Source of the DNA: Glutamicibacter mishrai
Lineage (GTDB): Bacteria; Actinomycetota; Actinomycetes; Actinomycetales; Micrococcaceae
Assembly (NCBI RefSeq): GCF_012221945.1
Contig: NZ_CP032549.1
Coordinates: 186,001 to 250,000, forward strand
DNA: 64,000 nucleotides
Reading direction: 5' to 3'
Below the pieces are notes generated by a model, which was not told the DNA's origin, did not search any database, and was given only the letters and a program-made list of their open reading frames with translations. The translations under genes were made by a program, and so were the position numbers. Position 1 is the first letter of the stretch. The number at the start of each line of letters is the position of its first letter. Below, one piece after another: positions 38,473 through 46,057 of the stretch.

Positions 38473-39632
38473 ATCCCGCGCCCGAAAATACCGCCGACCT
38501 GACGGCGCTGCTGGCCGATCTCAGCCGCTGGCCCGATGTCCAAGCGCCCAACCTCTTTGCCTCTGATGCCGCCGATCGGCTGATCCTGGACACCGCAGCC
38601 GCAAGCCTGGCCAGCACTGGCTGGCCCGCGTCCGTGGCCATCGTCGGCGACCACTACGGTGCCCTGACGCTCGGCGCACTGGCCTTGGGCAGCACCACTG
38701 TGCGCGTGCATAGCGATTCGCTGACCGCCCGCCAGGCTATCGAGGCCAATCTGCGCCGGCTGCTTCCTGAGCGTGCCGAACAGGTCCGTTTCCTCCCGCT
38801 GGCGGATGTGGCCGATCAGAGCGCCACGATCCTGCTGGCACTGCCGCGCGGACTGGATGTGCTCGACGAACAGCTCGCCGCCATCACCGCCACCTGCTCC
38901 CCAGAAACCCGGGTCTTCGCCGGCGGCCGCATCAAGCATATGAGCCGCTCGATGAATGAGGTGCTCGCCAGCCGTTTCTCCCGCGTGGATGTGTCCCTGG
39001 CCCGGCAAAAGGCCCGCGTCCTCACCGCCACCGGGCCGCTGCCCGAACAGCCCGCCAGCAGCTTCCCCGCCACGGCAGCCCACCAGGTCAACGGAACCGG
39101 TTTCACCCTGCACGCCGGGGCGGCCACCTTCGGCGCGGCGCGCCTGGATCCGGGCACCCGGCTGCTCTTGGAGCATCTGCCCGATCTCTCCGCCCACGCC
39201 ACCCTCGTGGATCTGGCCTGCGGAAATGGCTCCATCGGCATCTACTGCGCCCTCACCCATCCGCAACTGCAGGTGATCGCCTCCGATCACTCGGCCTCAG
39301 CGGTGGCGTCCACCTTGGCCGCTGCGCGCCTGAACTCTGTGGCCGATCGAATCACCGCCGCCCAGGATGACGCGCTCAGCCGGCTGCCCGATGCTTCAGC
39401 CACGCTCATCACCCTGAACCCGCCCTTCCACATCGGCAATACGGTGACCGCCGACATCGCCTTCAAGCTCATCGACGACGCGGCCCGCGTATTGGCCCCC
39501 GGTGGCACTTTGTTATGCGTGTTCAACTCGCATCTTCGTTATCGCGGGGAGCTGTCCCGCCGCGTCGGGCCAACTTCCCAGCTGGCCCGGGACAAGACCT
39601 TCACCGTGACCAGTTCGATCAAGGCTGCCTGA
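38469..39632 (+). CDS. RsmC/RlmG-like rRNA (guanine-N2) methyltransferase
   Basis: A 387-residue protein with the two-domain layout of RsmC/RlmG enzymes: a degenerate N-terminal copy (about residues 1-190) and a C-terminal catalytic Rossmann domain with LVDLACGNGSIGIY (D248) and the N-x-P-F catalytic motif LITLNPPFHIG (N317). Such enzymes make m2G in 16S or 23S rRNA; which base is modified here is unknown. The TTG start overlaps the YigZ stop (TTGA), indicating coupled translation. Confidence 0.85.
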   Translation: MNPAPENTADLTALLADLSRWPDVQAPNLFASDAADRLILDTAAASLASTGWPASVAIVGDHYGALTLGALALGSTTVRVHSDSLTARQAIEANLRRLLPERAEQVRFLPLADVADQSATILLALPRGLDVLDEQLAAITATCSPETRVFAGGRIKHMSRSMNEVLASRFSRVDVSLARQKARVLTATGPLPEQPASSFPATAAHQVNGTGFTLHAGAATFGAARLDPGTRLLLEHLPDLSAHATLVDLACGNGSIGIYCALTHPQLQVIASDHSASAVASTLAAARLNSVADRITAAQDDALSRLPDASATLITLNPPFHIGNTVTADIAFKLIDDAARVLAPGGTLLCVFNSHLRYRGELSRRVGPTSQLARDKTFTVTSSIKAA

Positions 39633-39694
39633 GGCTTTTCCACATCTCGCGCCCGCCCGCCCCGGGCCGGAACCCGCCATCGCATTCTTGATCC

Positions 39695-41341
39695 ATGAGC
39701 GAATCGATCGGCCAGGCCATTGCCAGCCTCACCCACGCGATCCAGGACAACCCGGTGCTCAGTGCCTCGGACGCCCTGCAGATCGCCACGCTCATTCCGA
39801 CCCTGCACCAGAGCATCGCCCCAGATTCTGTTGCAGGGTCGGATACCCGATCCGCCGCGCAGCAGGATCCGCGCTTCGCCCTCGCGCTGGCCAGCAGTGC
39901 CGAAGCCGCCGCCCACGAGGCCCTGCGCACCCAAACTCTTGCCACCCATCTGGTCGAATCCACGGCGGCGCATACGCTGACCTCGGACGAGCTGAAGGCA
40001 GTCCGCTCAAGAACTGTTGATTTCACGCGCGAGGCCCATCGAACCGGACAGCGCCCTACCTTCCGCAACAGCACTGACCTGCTCGCATCCTGGCTGCACC
40101 TGGAGAATTTCGACGCTAAACGGCGCATAGCTTCAGCGCATCATGTCTTTGCCCAATTCGATTACCAGCACCAGCAGTTCCCGGCGCAGTTTCCACTGAT
40201 GGCACAGCGTTTCCAGGATACGTCCCGCCCGCCTGCTGAAGCCTTATCCGCCGCCCGCCGGCTCAGTTCGCTTGAACCGCAACGCGGCGAATTCGACGCG
40301 CCGACAATTTCCACGATCCGCACCGAGGACGGCGAGCTGCTTGAATCGCTCGTGGATCTGGAAATGGACGAACCCGATACCGCGACCCGCCGCAAGGGGA
40401 TCAACGGCATCTTCAAAACCGCCCGAGAGCAACAATCGGAAGAAGAACCCGAAGCGCAGGAAGGCGTCTTCCGCAAAGGCAAGCGCCACGGATTGGTCGT
40501 CTATGAGATTGCCCTGCGCCCCTTGCGTTCCGAGCTCTTCGAATCTGCGCTGGCGCAGAGCGATAATCCCCGATCCCAGGCAGGCCAGGCCGCCCGCGAG
40601 GCGTTCTCCGTAGATGCCGGACAGGACGCTAGCTCCTCCAGCGGCCATCCGGATTTCGTCACCGATGAAGAGGCCGCATCCAGTGAAGCAGCAGAACCCG
40701 CCCCGATCACTCCCGCCGCGCGCCGGCTCAACGCCCTGATGCTATTGCTTGGAGCCAACGCCAAGAGCATCAAGCGCCTGCTGGATCGTCGTCCGGCCCA
40801 GGCGCCCGGCTCGGATCCTCCGCCTTCCGAAGGCGAGGATCCGGATTTCCCGGTGATCGCTCCTCAAGTAGTGGTCATGCTGACGCTGGAAGAACTGGAA
40901 GGCCGGGCGAAGACCCACGGGGTCACCGCGCATGGATTCAGCCTGAGCCCCACGGACTTGCGACAGGCCCTGGCCAAAGCCAAGATCATCCCGATGGTGC
41001 TGGGTGGCAAGGGCGAAATCCTGGACATCGGGCGAAGCCAACGCAAGCATCCGCGCTACATGCGGCTCGGGATATCAGTACGCGATCGCGGATGCATCGT
41101 TCCGGGGTGCACTATGGACCCAGAACGATGCAACATCCACCACATCAAATTCTGGTCCGAGGGCGGGGTCACGGCGGTCTATTGGAGTGCCATGCTTTGC
41201 GACACGCATCATCATGACGTACATGCCGGGTTGATTAGGGTCATCCCCGATAGCGGTGTCCCAAAAGTGATTCTTCCGCGCTTTATGGACCCCACCCAGA
41301 CTCCGGTGCGCAACCGATACAACCTCATGCAGGCTGCCTAG
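39695..41341 (+). CDS. DUF222 protein with C-terminal HNH endonuclease domain (13E12-type)
   Basis: A 548-residue protein of the family abundant in actinobacteria as the mycobacterial 13E12 repeat proteins. The N-terminal two thirds is the helical DUF222 region, interrupted by an acidic Ser/Glu/Ala/Pro-rich stretch (about residues 305-345). The C-terminus has an HNH motif: RDRGCIVPGCTMD, NIHHIKFWSEGG and LCDTHHHDVHAG, so zinc and catalytic histidines are intact. It is probably a nuclease; its role and mobility are unknown. No Shine-Dalgarno is seen; a CATTCT 6 bases before the ATG may be a degenerate -10. It is one of the genes separating coaE from rpsA. Confidence 0.85.
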   Translation: MSESIGQAIASLTHAIQDNPVLSASDALQIATLIPTLHQSIAPDSVAGSDTRSAAQQDPRFALALASSAEAAAHEALRTQTLATHLVESTAAHTLTSDELKAVRSRTVDFTREAHRTGQRPTFRNSTDLLASWLHLENFDAKRRIASAHHVFAQFDYQHQQFPAQFPLMAQRFQDTSRPPAEALSAARRLSSLEPQRGEFDAPTISTIRTEDGELLESLVDLEMDEPDTATRRKGINGIFKTAREQQSEEEPEAQEGVFRKGKRHGLVVYEIALRPLRSELFESALAQSDNPRSQAGQAAREAFSVDAGQDASSSSGHPDFVTDEEAASSEAAEPAPITPAARRLNALMLLLGANAKSIKRLLDRRPAQAPGSDPPPSEGEDPDFPVIAPQVVVMLTLEELEGRAKTHGVTAHGFSLSPTDLRQALAKAKIIPMVLGGKGEILDIGRSQRKHPRYMRLGISVRDRGCIVPGCTMDPERCNIHHIKFWSEGGVTAVYWSAMLCDTHHHDVHAGLIRVIPDSGVPKVILPRFMDPTQTPVRNRYNLMQAA

Positions 41342-41352
41342 ATTCCGGATCT

Positions 41353-42660
41353 TCAGGCAAGGAACGGTCGCGCGCCGGCAACTCGCACGGCTTCAGCGTT
41401 GATTCCCAGCGCATGTAGGTTGATGCGGTCGATTTCCGGGCCGCCGGCCACGTCGAGCGTTTCAGGCACAATCGTGTTGTCGGCCGGGTCAACCACTTTA
41501 AGTTCGCGCTTGGCACGGTTCAACGGTTCGCGGGCAGCAAGCGGAGCGTAGTACTCGCTGGCCAGTTGGCCACCGCCATATGACCATGGCGATCGCACGG
41601 CCACAGGGCGGGAGCCCCAGCCGGTGAGCCCGACAACGTTCATGCGCAGCTGCTGTCCGTTCAGGATTCTTCCGTTGAGGTGGTCACCATAAACCCAAGG
41701 CTGGTCGGCAATCTGCAAGAATTCGGAACGGCTGAGCTGGTTGACCGCTTCAATGCCATGTTCCGGGCAGAAGTCGGATGCAAAAATGAACCTGTGATCC
41801 ACGAATTCCTTCTTGCTCTCGTTTTTCTCGGCATCCCGGCAGCTGCATTTCATGGTCTCCTGCTCAATAAGGACCGCTTGTCCCAACGCCCGCAGCCCGG
41901 TCGGGCCGTTCTGCACGTCCGCGGGAATCTCCAACGCGAAAATCCCAACTGCTCGACTGCTGATCCAGCGAAGGGTGCTGAGGATGAAGCAGAGTGCCAG
42001 CAATACCAGCGCCGCGATCATATCGAACCGAAATCCTGCATCAAGATCGGCCACAGAATGGACCTCGGTGCTGAAGTATTGCCAGAGCAGCCGGAGGGCC
42101 GGATAGGCCAGCGCTCCCCATGCCAGATTCCACATTATGGGAGGCAGGTATTTGGTGATGCCGAACGAACGCGTTTGTTGTGGTTCCACAGCGAGCGTCC
42201 CGGTGGCTTCTCTGCGCCAGCTACGCAGCAGAGCGCGAAATCTCGCGTCGCTGCATGCCACAAGGACCGTGAGCACGACGTAGTAAGCCAGCGCGAACAT
42301 CACGATGGTTTGGATCCCGTCGCGGCTGGACTGCCAATAGGCGATCGCGCCGGTGAGCGCCAAGCCCAACCACTGCGCCTGCCTGCCACTGCCGACGATC
42401 ACGGCCACCACGAACGCAACCATCGAGAAGGAGATCAGATCCCAAAGCGTGTCGCCCGCAGCAGCCAGCATGCCGAGTTGGTCATGCTGAACTAACAAGA
42501 AAATCACCATAGGGAGCCACACGCAGATAGCGAGCCATAAATCCGGGAAGGTGCGAGGCACCGCGGCCCACTCTTCGCGCGTCACCTGCCGCAAGGCCAC
42601 CTGCTTTGCAGCGCCCTCACCTGCTCTAGTGCCGGCCGTTTCGCGATTTCCGGTCTGCAT
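41353..42660 (-). CDS. Unrecognised 435-residue membrane protein with possible C-terminal zinc site
   Basis: From the ATG at 42660 (GGGAG 7 bases upstream) the product has 435 residues. After a polar N-terminus there are about five hydrophobic helices (roughly residues 41-58, 72-90, 115-135, 175-193 and 214-230). The cytosolic C-terminal half contains C272-x-C274 (KCSCRDAE) and C298-x-x-H301 (FCPEHG), spaced like a metal site. It then has a conserved-looking polar region (WVYGDHLNGRILNGQQLRM, SPWSYGGGQLASEYY). I recognise no family. It is convergent with the HNH gene, 11 bases apart, and lies downstream of the rpsA terminator. Confidence 0.7.
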   Translation of the reverse strand: MQTGNRETAGTRAGEGAAKQVALRQVTREEWAAVPRTFPDLWLAICVWLPMVIFLLVQHDQLGMLAAAGDTLWDLISFSMVAFVVAVIVGSGRQAQWLGLALTGAIAYWQSSRDGIQTIVMFALAYYVVLTVLVACSDARFRALLRSWRREATGTLAVEPQQTRSFGITKYLPPIMWNLAWGALAYPALRLLWQYFSTEVHSVADLDAGFRFDMIAALVLLALCFILSTLRWISSRAVGIFALEIPADVQNGPTGLRALGQAVLIEQETMKCSCRDAEKNESKKEFVDHRFIFASDFCPEHGIEAVNQLSRSEFLQIADQPWVYGDHLNGRILNGQQLRMNVVGLTGWGSRPVAVRSPWSYGGGQLASEYYAPLAAREPLNRAKRELKVVDPADNTIVPETLDVAGGPEIDRINLHALGINAEAVRVAGARPFLA

Positions 42661-42823
42661 AATTAGACTCCCGCCACCTTTTATGCACTTCATTCGAACG
42701 GTTTTAGTCTATCTGTGGCAGGTTTTTGAGTCTGTCCTCCCTGGGAGCTATTCCAATTGCCTGCTCGTCAGCAGAAGTAGTGACATCAGACCTCAAGGAA
42801 CACCAAGGGTGTGCGCTTAAAAA

Positions 42824-42855
42824 CAAAGGCCCAACCCTTGCGGGTTGGACCTTTG
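42824..42855 (-). terminator. Rho-independent terminator of rpsA
   Basis: A 14-base stem with a 4-base loop, 49 bases after the rpsA stop. On the minus strand the single non-Watson-Crick pair is a G-U wobble, and TTTTT follows at once; on the plus strand it would be a C-A mismatch. Both facts fix the direction. Confidence 0.9.
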
Positions 42856-42904
42856 TGAATCAGCTAAGGCTAATCACGATTTCTGCACGAGGCAGAATCC
42901 GAAA

Positions 42905-44383
42905 TTAGTTGCCGGTCAGCTTCTCGCGCAGTGCAGCAAGAGCTTCGTCGGAAGCCAAGGTACCTGCATCGGTGGCTGGAGCCTCCGAGGAGTACGAAGC
43001 TGGTGCTGGCTCGTTGCCACCGGCGGCAGCAGCAGGCTCTGCTTCTGCGTCGGCCACGATTGCGGCAGCAACCTGCTTCTTGTGTGCTTCCCAACGCTCC
43101 TGAGCAGCAGCGTACTGTGCTTCCCATGCAGCGCGCTGGGTGTCGAAGCCCTCGAGCCATTCGTTCGACTCTGGGTCGAAGCCCTCTGGGTACTTGTAGT
43201 TGCCGGCCTCGTCGTACTCTGCAGCCATGCCGTAGAGTGCTGGGTCGAACTCGGTGCCCTCTGGGTCAACACCTTCGTTAGCCTGCTTGAGCGACAGCGA
43301 GATGCGGCGGCGCTCCAGGTCGATGTCGATAACCTTGACGAACAGCTCGTCGCCAACGGAGACAACCTGCTCAGCCAGTTCAACGTGGCGAACTGCAAGC
43401 TCGGAGATGTGAACCAGGCCTTCGATGCCGTCTTCGACGCGTACGAACGCACCGAATGGAACCAGCTTGGTAACCTTGCCCGGTACAACCTGACCCAGTG
43501 CGTGGGTGCGGGCGAAGGTCTGCCAAGGATCTTCCTGGGTAGCCTTCAGCGACAAGGAAACGCGCTCGCGGTCCAGATCGACTTCGAGAACCTCTACGGT
43601 TACTTCCTGGCCAACCTCGACAACCTCGGATGGGTGATCGATGTGCTTCCAGGACAGCTCGGAAACGTGTACCAAGCCGTCTACGCCGCCCAGGTCCACG
43701 AATGCACCGAAGTTGACGATGGAGGAAACAACGCCCGGACGAACCTGGCCCTTTTCCAGCTTGTTGAGGAAGGTCGAGCGAACCTCGGACTGGGTCTGCT
43801 CGAGCCATGCACGGCGGGAAAGAACAACGTTGTTGCGGTTCTTGTCCAGCTCGATGATCTTGGCTTCGATTTCCTGGCCGATGTATGGAGCCAGGTCGCG
43901 CACACGGCGCATCTCGACGAGCGATGCTGGCAAGAAGCCACGCAGGCCGATGTCCAGGATGAGGCCACCCTTGACAACCTCGATGACGGTACCGGTAACG
44001 ACGCCGTCCTCTTCCTTGATCTTTTCGATGTCGCCCCAAGCGCGCTCGTACTGTGCACGCTTCTTGGACAGGATCAGGCGGCCTTCCTTGTCTTCCTTGG
44101 TCAGGACCAAGGCTTCGACGCTGTCGCCAACGGTGACAACTTCACCTGGGTCGACGTCGTGCTTGATGGAAAGCTCGCGGGAAGGGATGACACCTTCGGT
44201 CTTGTAACCGATGTCGAGCAGAACTTCGTCGTGGTCAACCTTGACGACGGTGCCTTCGACGAGGTCACCATCGTTGAAGTACTTGATGGTGGCGTCGACT
44301 GCGGCCAAGAAGTCCTCAGCAGATCCAATGTCGTTGATTGCGACGACTGGTGCGCTGTTGTTCTCGTTCGAGGTGATGGTCAT
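42905..44383 (-). CDS. rpsA: 30S ribosomal protein S1
   Basis: S1 binds mRNA and helps load it on the 30S subunit. From the ATG at 44383 (CGGAG 11 bases upstream) the protein has 492 residues with four S1 domains, starting at about residues 35, 120, 205 and 290 (for example GDLVEGTVVKVDHDEVLLDIGYKTEG, VRPGVVSSIVNFGAFVDLG, and VVPGKVTKLVPFGAFVRVE in shortened form). The C-terminus is long, acidic and alanine-rich, as in actinobacterial S1, which lacks the last two domains of the E. coli protein. An upstream frame to 44473 lacks a ribosome site. Confidence 0.97.
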   Translation of the reverse strand: MTITSNENNSAPVVAINDIGSAEDFLAAVDATIKYFNDGDLVEGTVVKVDHDEVLLDIGYKTEGVIPSRELSIKHDVDPGEVVTVGDSVEALVLTKEDKEGRLILSKKRAQYERAWGDIEKIKEEDGVVTGTVIEVVKGGLILDIGLRGFLPASLVEMRRVRDLAPYIGQEIEAKIIELDKNRNNVVLSRRAWLEQTQSEVRSTFLNKLEKGQVRPGVVSSIVNFGAFVDLGGVDGLVHVSELSWKHIDHPSEVVEVGQEVTVEVLEVDLDRERVSLSLKATQEDPWQTFARTHALGQVVPGKVTKLVPFGAFVRVEDGIEGLVHISELAVRHVELAEQVVSVGDELFVKVIDIDLERRRISLSLKQANEGVDPEGTEFDPALYGMAAEYDEAGNYKYPEGFDPESNEWLEGFDTQRAAWEAQYAAAQERWEAHKKQVAAAIVADAEAEPAAAAGGNEPAPASYSSEAPATDAGTLASDEALAALREKLTGN

Positions 44384-44599
44384 GTAGTAGGGACTCCGAT
44401 GTGGATAGATTTGATCAGTCGAAACCCCGGAAGTCCCGGAATTTCGAAGGGGGTAAAACTTGATTGCGGACACGGCAAAGCCATGGCACGCTGTTCAAGT
44501 CTACGCGTATACCAGAGTGCGGGTCAAAGCGTAACCCACTAACATCCACGTCAGCATTTTGTGAACTTCGTCATAACCGCCAGTTCACCGACCGGTTAA

Positions 44600-45916
44600 T
44601 CAGAAAGCATATGGGGTGAATGGTGCGCGCTTCACCGCGAACAGATCGGCATTTTCTTCCAGCGAGTCCGAGCACTGGACGGTGGCCCGGCCCACCGCGA
44701 GCAGTTGCGGCAAGGACACGGTGCCCAGATAAAGCCCAGCCAATTCGCGTTCGCTCATCTCCACCCGCGCCACACCCGCCAGTTCTGCGGCGTCGTCGGC
44801 GACAGCTTTAACCCTGGCCGATCCCCCTGCGGCCTCGATGAGATAGGTCCCTTGTACCAGTCCCAGACGATCACCCACGCTAAGCGCCAGCCGCCCCTCA
44901 TGGTGATAGCCGCGCGCTTCGAAGGCCGCCGGCACGTCAAGGATGCGCAGCCACAAGACATCGTCCACGGATCGGACTTCGTAATCCCGCACGTCCTGCA
45001 GCACCGAGCGCAGCGGGTCATCGGGCGCGCCTTGCGCATGGACAACTCGAACCAGATCATGGCTGGCTATATATTCCAGAAGTTTCAACCGCGCCACGTC
45101 ATTGGTAGCCATCAGCTTGTGCACGACCATTTTGGCGTCGGGATCGTCCCACCCGCCGAACTTGTAGGCGGCGAAACCGCCCAGCTCGCCGGTCTCATCG
45201 TAGTAGGCCGCGTGGCGCATATTCTTGGCCTTGCTCAGGGTATCCCACCCCTCCCAACGACCCAGCGCCCACCCTTTGTCATGTTCGGTTCCATCCACCG
45301 AACCAAATGTCCGATCGAAGGAACGTGCCATCAGATCGTCGAGCTGCGGGGCAAATCGTTCAGGATCAATATCGAGCACAGTCCCCGGCAGATCCACCAG
45401 CAGCTTCAGTCCATCCTGGCACTTGAGCTTAAAACGCGTCTGGTAAGTAGCCGGCTCGAAACCAAAACGGCCATAGATGCCCGCCTCCGATACGGTCAGA
45501 GCTGCCAACGAAAAACCTTGGTCCTGCGCGTAGCGCAGATCGTCGACGATCTGCCGCGACAAGATCCCCTGGCGGCGATGTGTCGGCGAGACCGTCACAG
45601 CGGTGATCTTGTGCACCGCCACCGGCCGGGCGGCGCCTGCATTAAGCAGTCCCGGGAATGATCCATAAGTGTGCACCGGTTCGGTGGAATGGCGCGACTC
45701 CGGCGCCGCCTGCTGATCGAACACCATCGAAAACCGCAATTTCATGGCGCCCATCAAGTCCGCATAGGTGGACATGCAATCCTTGTCAGGCTGGTCCTCA
45801 TAAAAACCGATGGTTGTGGCCTGCTGGAATTGGCCGATCAGCGCCTGCTGTTCGCCGTGCAGTTCTGCGGCGTCATACGTCACGGTCTTCAGATGGCTGG
45901 CAGCTTCTCGCGTCAC
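44600..45916 (-). CDS. Eis-family GNAT N-acetyltransferase
   Basis: A 438-residue protein with the Eis layout: an N-terminal GNAT domain with the acetyl-CoA motif ITAVTVSPTHRRQGIL, GIYGRFGFEPAT, a second GNAT-like domain and a C-terminal SCP2-like domain ending in KRAPFTPYAF. The terminal Phe carboxylate is the general base in Eis enzymes. Mycobacterial Eis acetylates many lysines and aminoglycosides; the natural substrate here is unknown. The start is a GTG with AAGGG upstream. It lies between polA and rpsA and is separated from polA by a hairpin. Confidence 0.88.
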   Translation of the reverse strand: MTREAASHLKTVTYDAAELHGEQQALIGQFQQATTIGFYEDQPDKDCMSTYADLMGAMKLRFSMVFDQQAAPESRHSTEPVHTYGSFPGLLNAGAARPVAVHKITAVTVSPTHRRQGILSRQIVDDLRYAQDQGFSLAALTVSEAGIYGRFGFEPATYQTRFKLKCQDGLKLLVDLPGTVLDIDPERFAPQLDDLMARSFDRTFGSVDGTEHDKGWALGRWEGWDTLSKAKNMRHAAYYDETGELGGFAAYKFGGWDDPDAKMVVHKLMATNDVARLKLLEYIASHDLVRVVHAQGAPDDPLRSVLQDVRDYEVRSVDDVLWLRILDVPAAFEARGYHHEGRLALSVGDRLGLVQGTYLIEAAGGSARVKAVADDAAELAGVARVEMSERELAGLYLGTVSLPQLLAVGRATVQCSDSLEENADLFAVKRAPFTPYAF

Positions 45917-45990
45917 TATGAAGTGCCCTTTCAGTCAGCTCACGGATGTACTCAGGTAGATATTGTGGCCCGCCCCCGGTGCAGATGCCA

Positions 45991-46038
45991 CGATGCTGCC
46001 GGCGGTGAACCATGGCGGTTTCACTCCCGGCAGCATCG
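45991..46038 (-). terminator. Terminator hairpin downstream of polA
   Basis: Perfect 12-base arms CGATGCTGCCGG / CCGGCAGCATCG with an inner GTGAA/TTCAC stem lie 20 bases after the polA stop. No T-run follows. Confidence 0.7.
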
Positions 46039-46057
46039 AATGCCCGCGGTAGCCCCT

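Noticed and set aside
39633..42660. HNH protein plus membrane protein as a toxin-antitoxin or defence pair
   Set aside because: The genes converge on opposite strands, so they are not an operon, and no known defence domain other than the HNH motif is present.
42661..42823. Short open frames between rpsA and the 435-residue membrane protein gene
   Set aside because: No frame has a ribosome site or coding-like third positions; the region is best seen as the promoter of the membrane protein gene.
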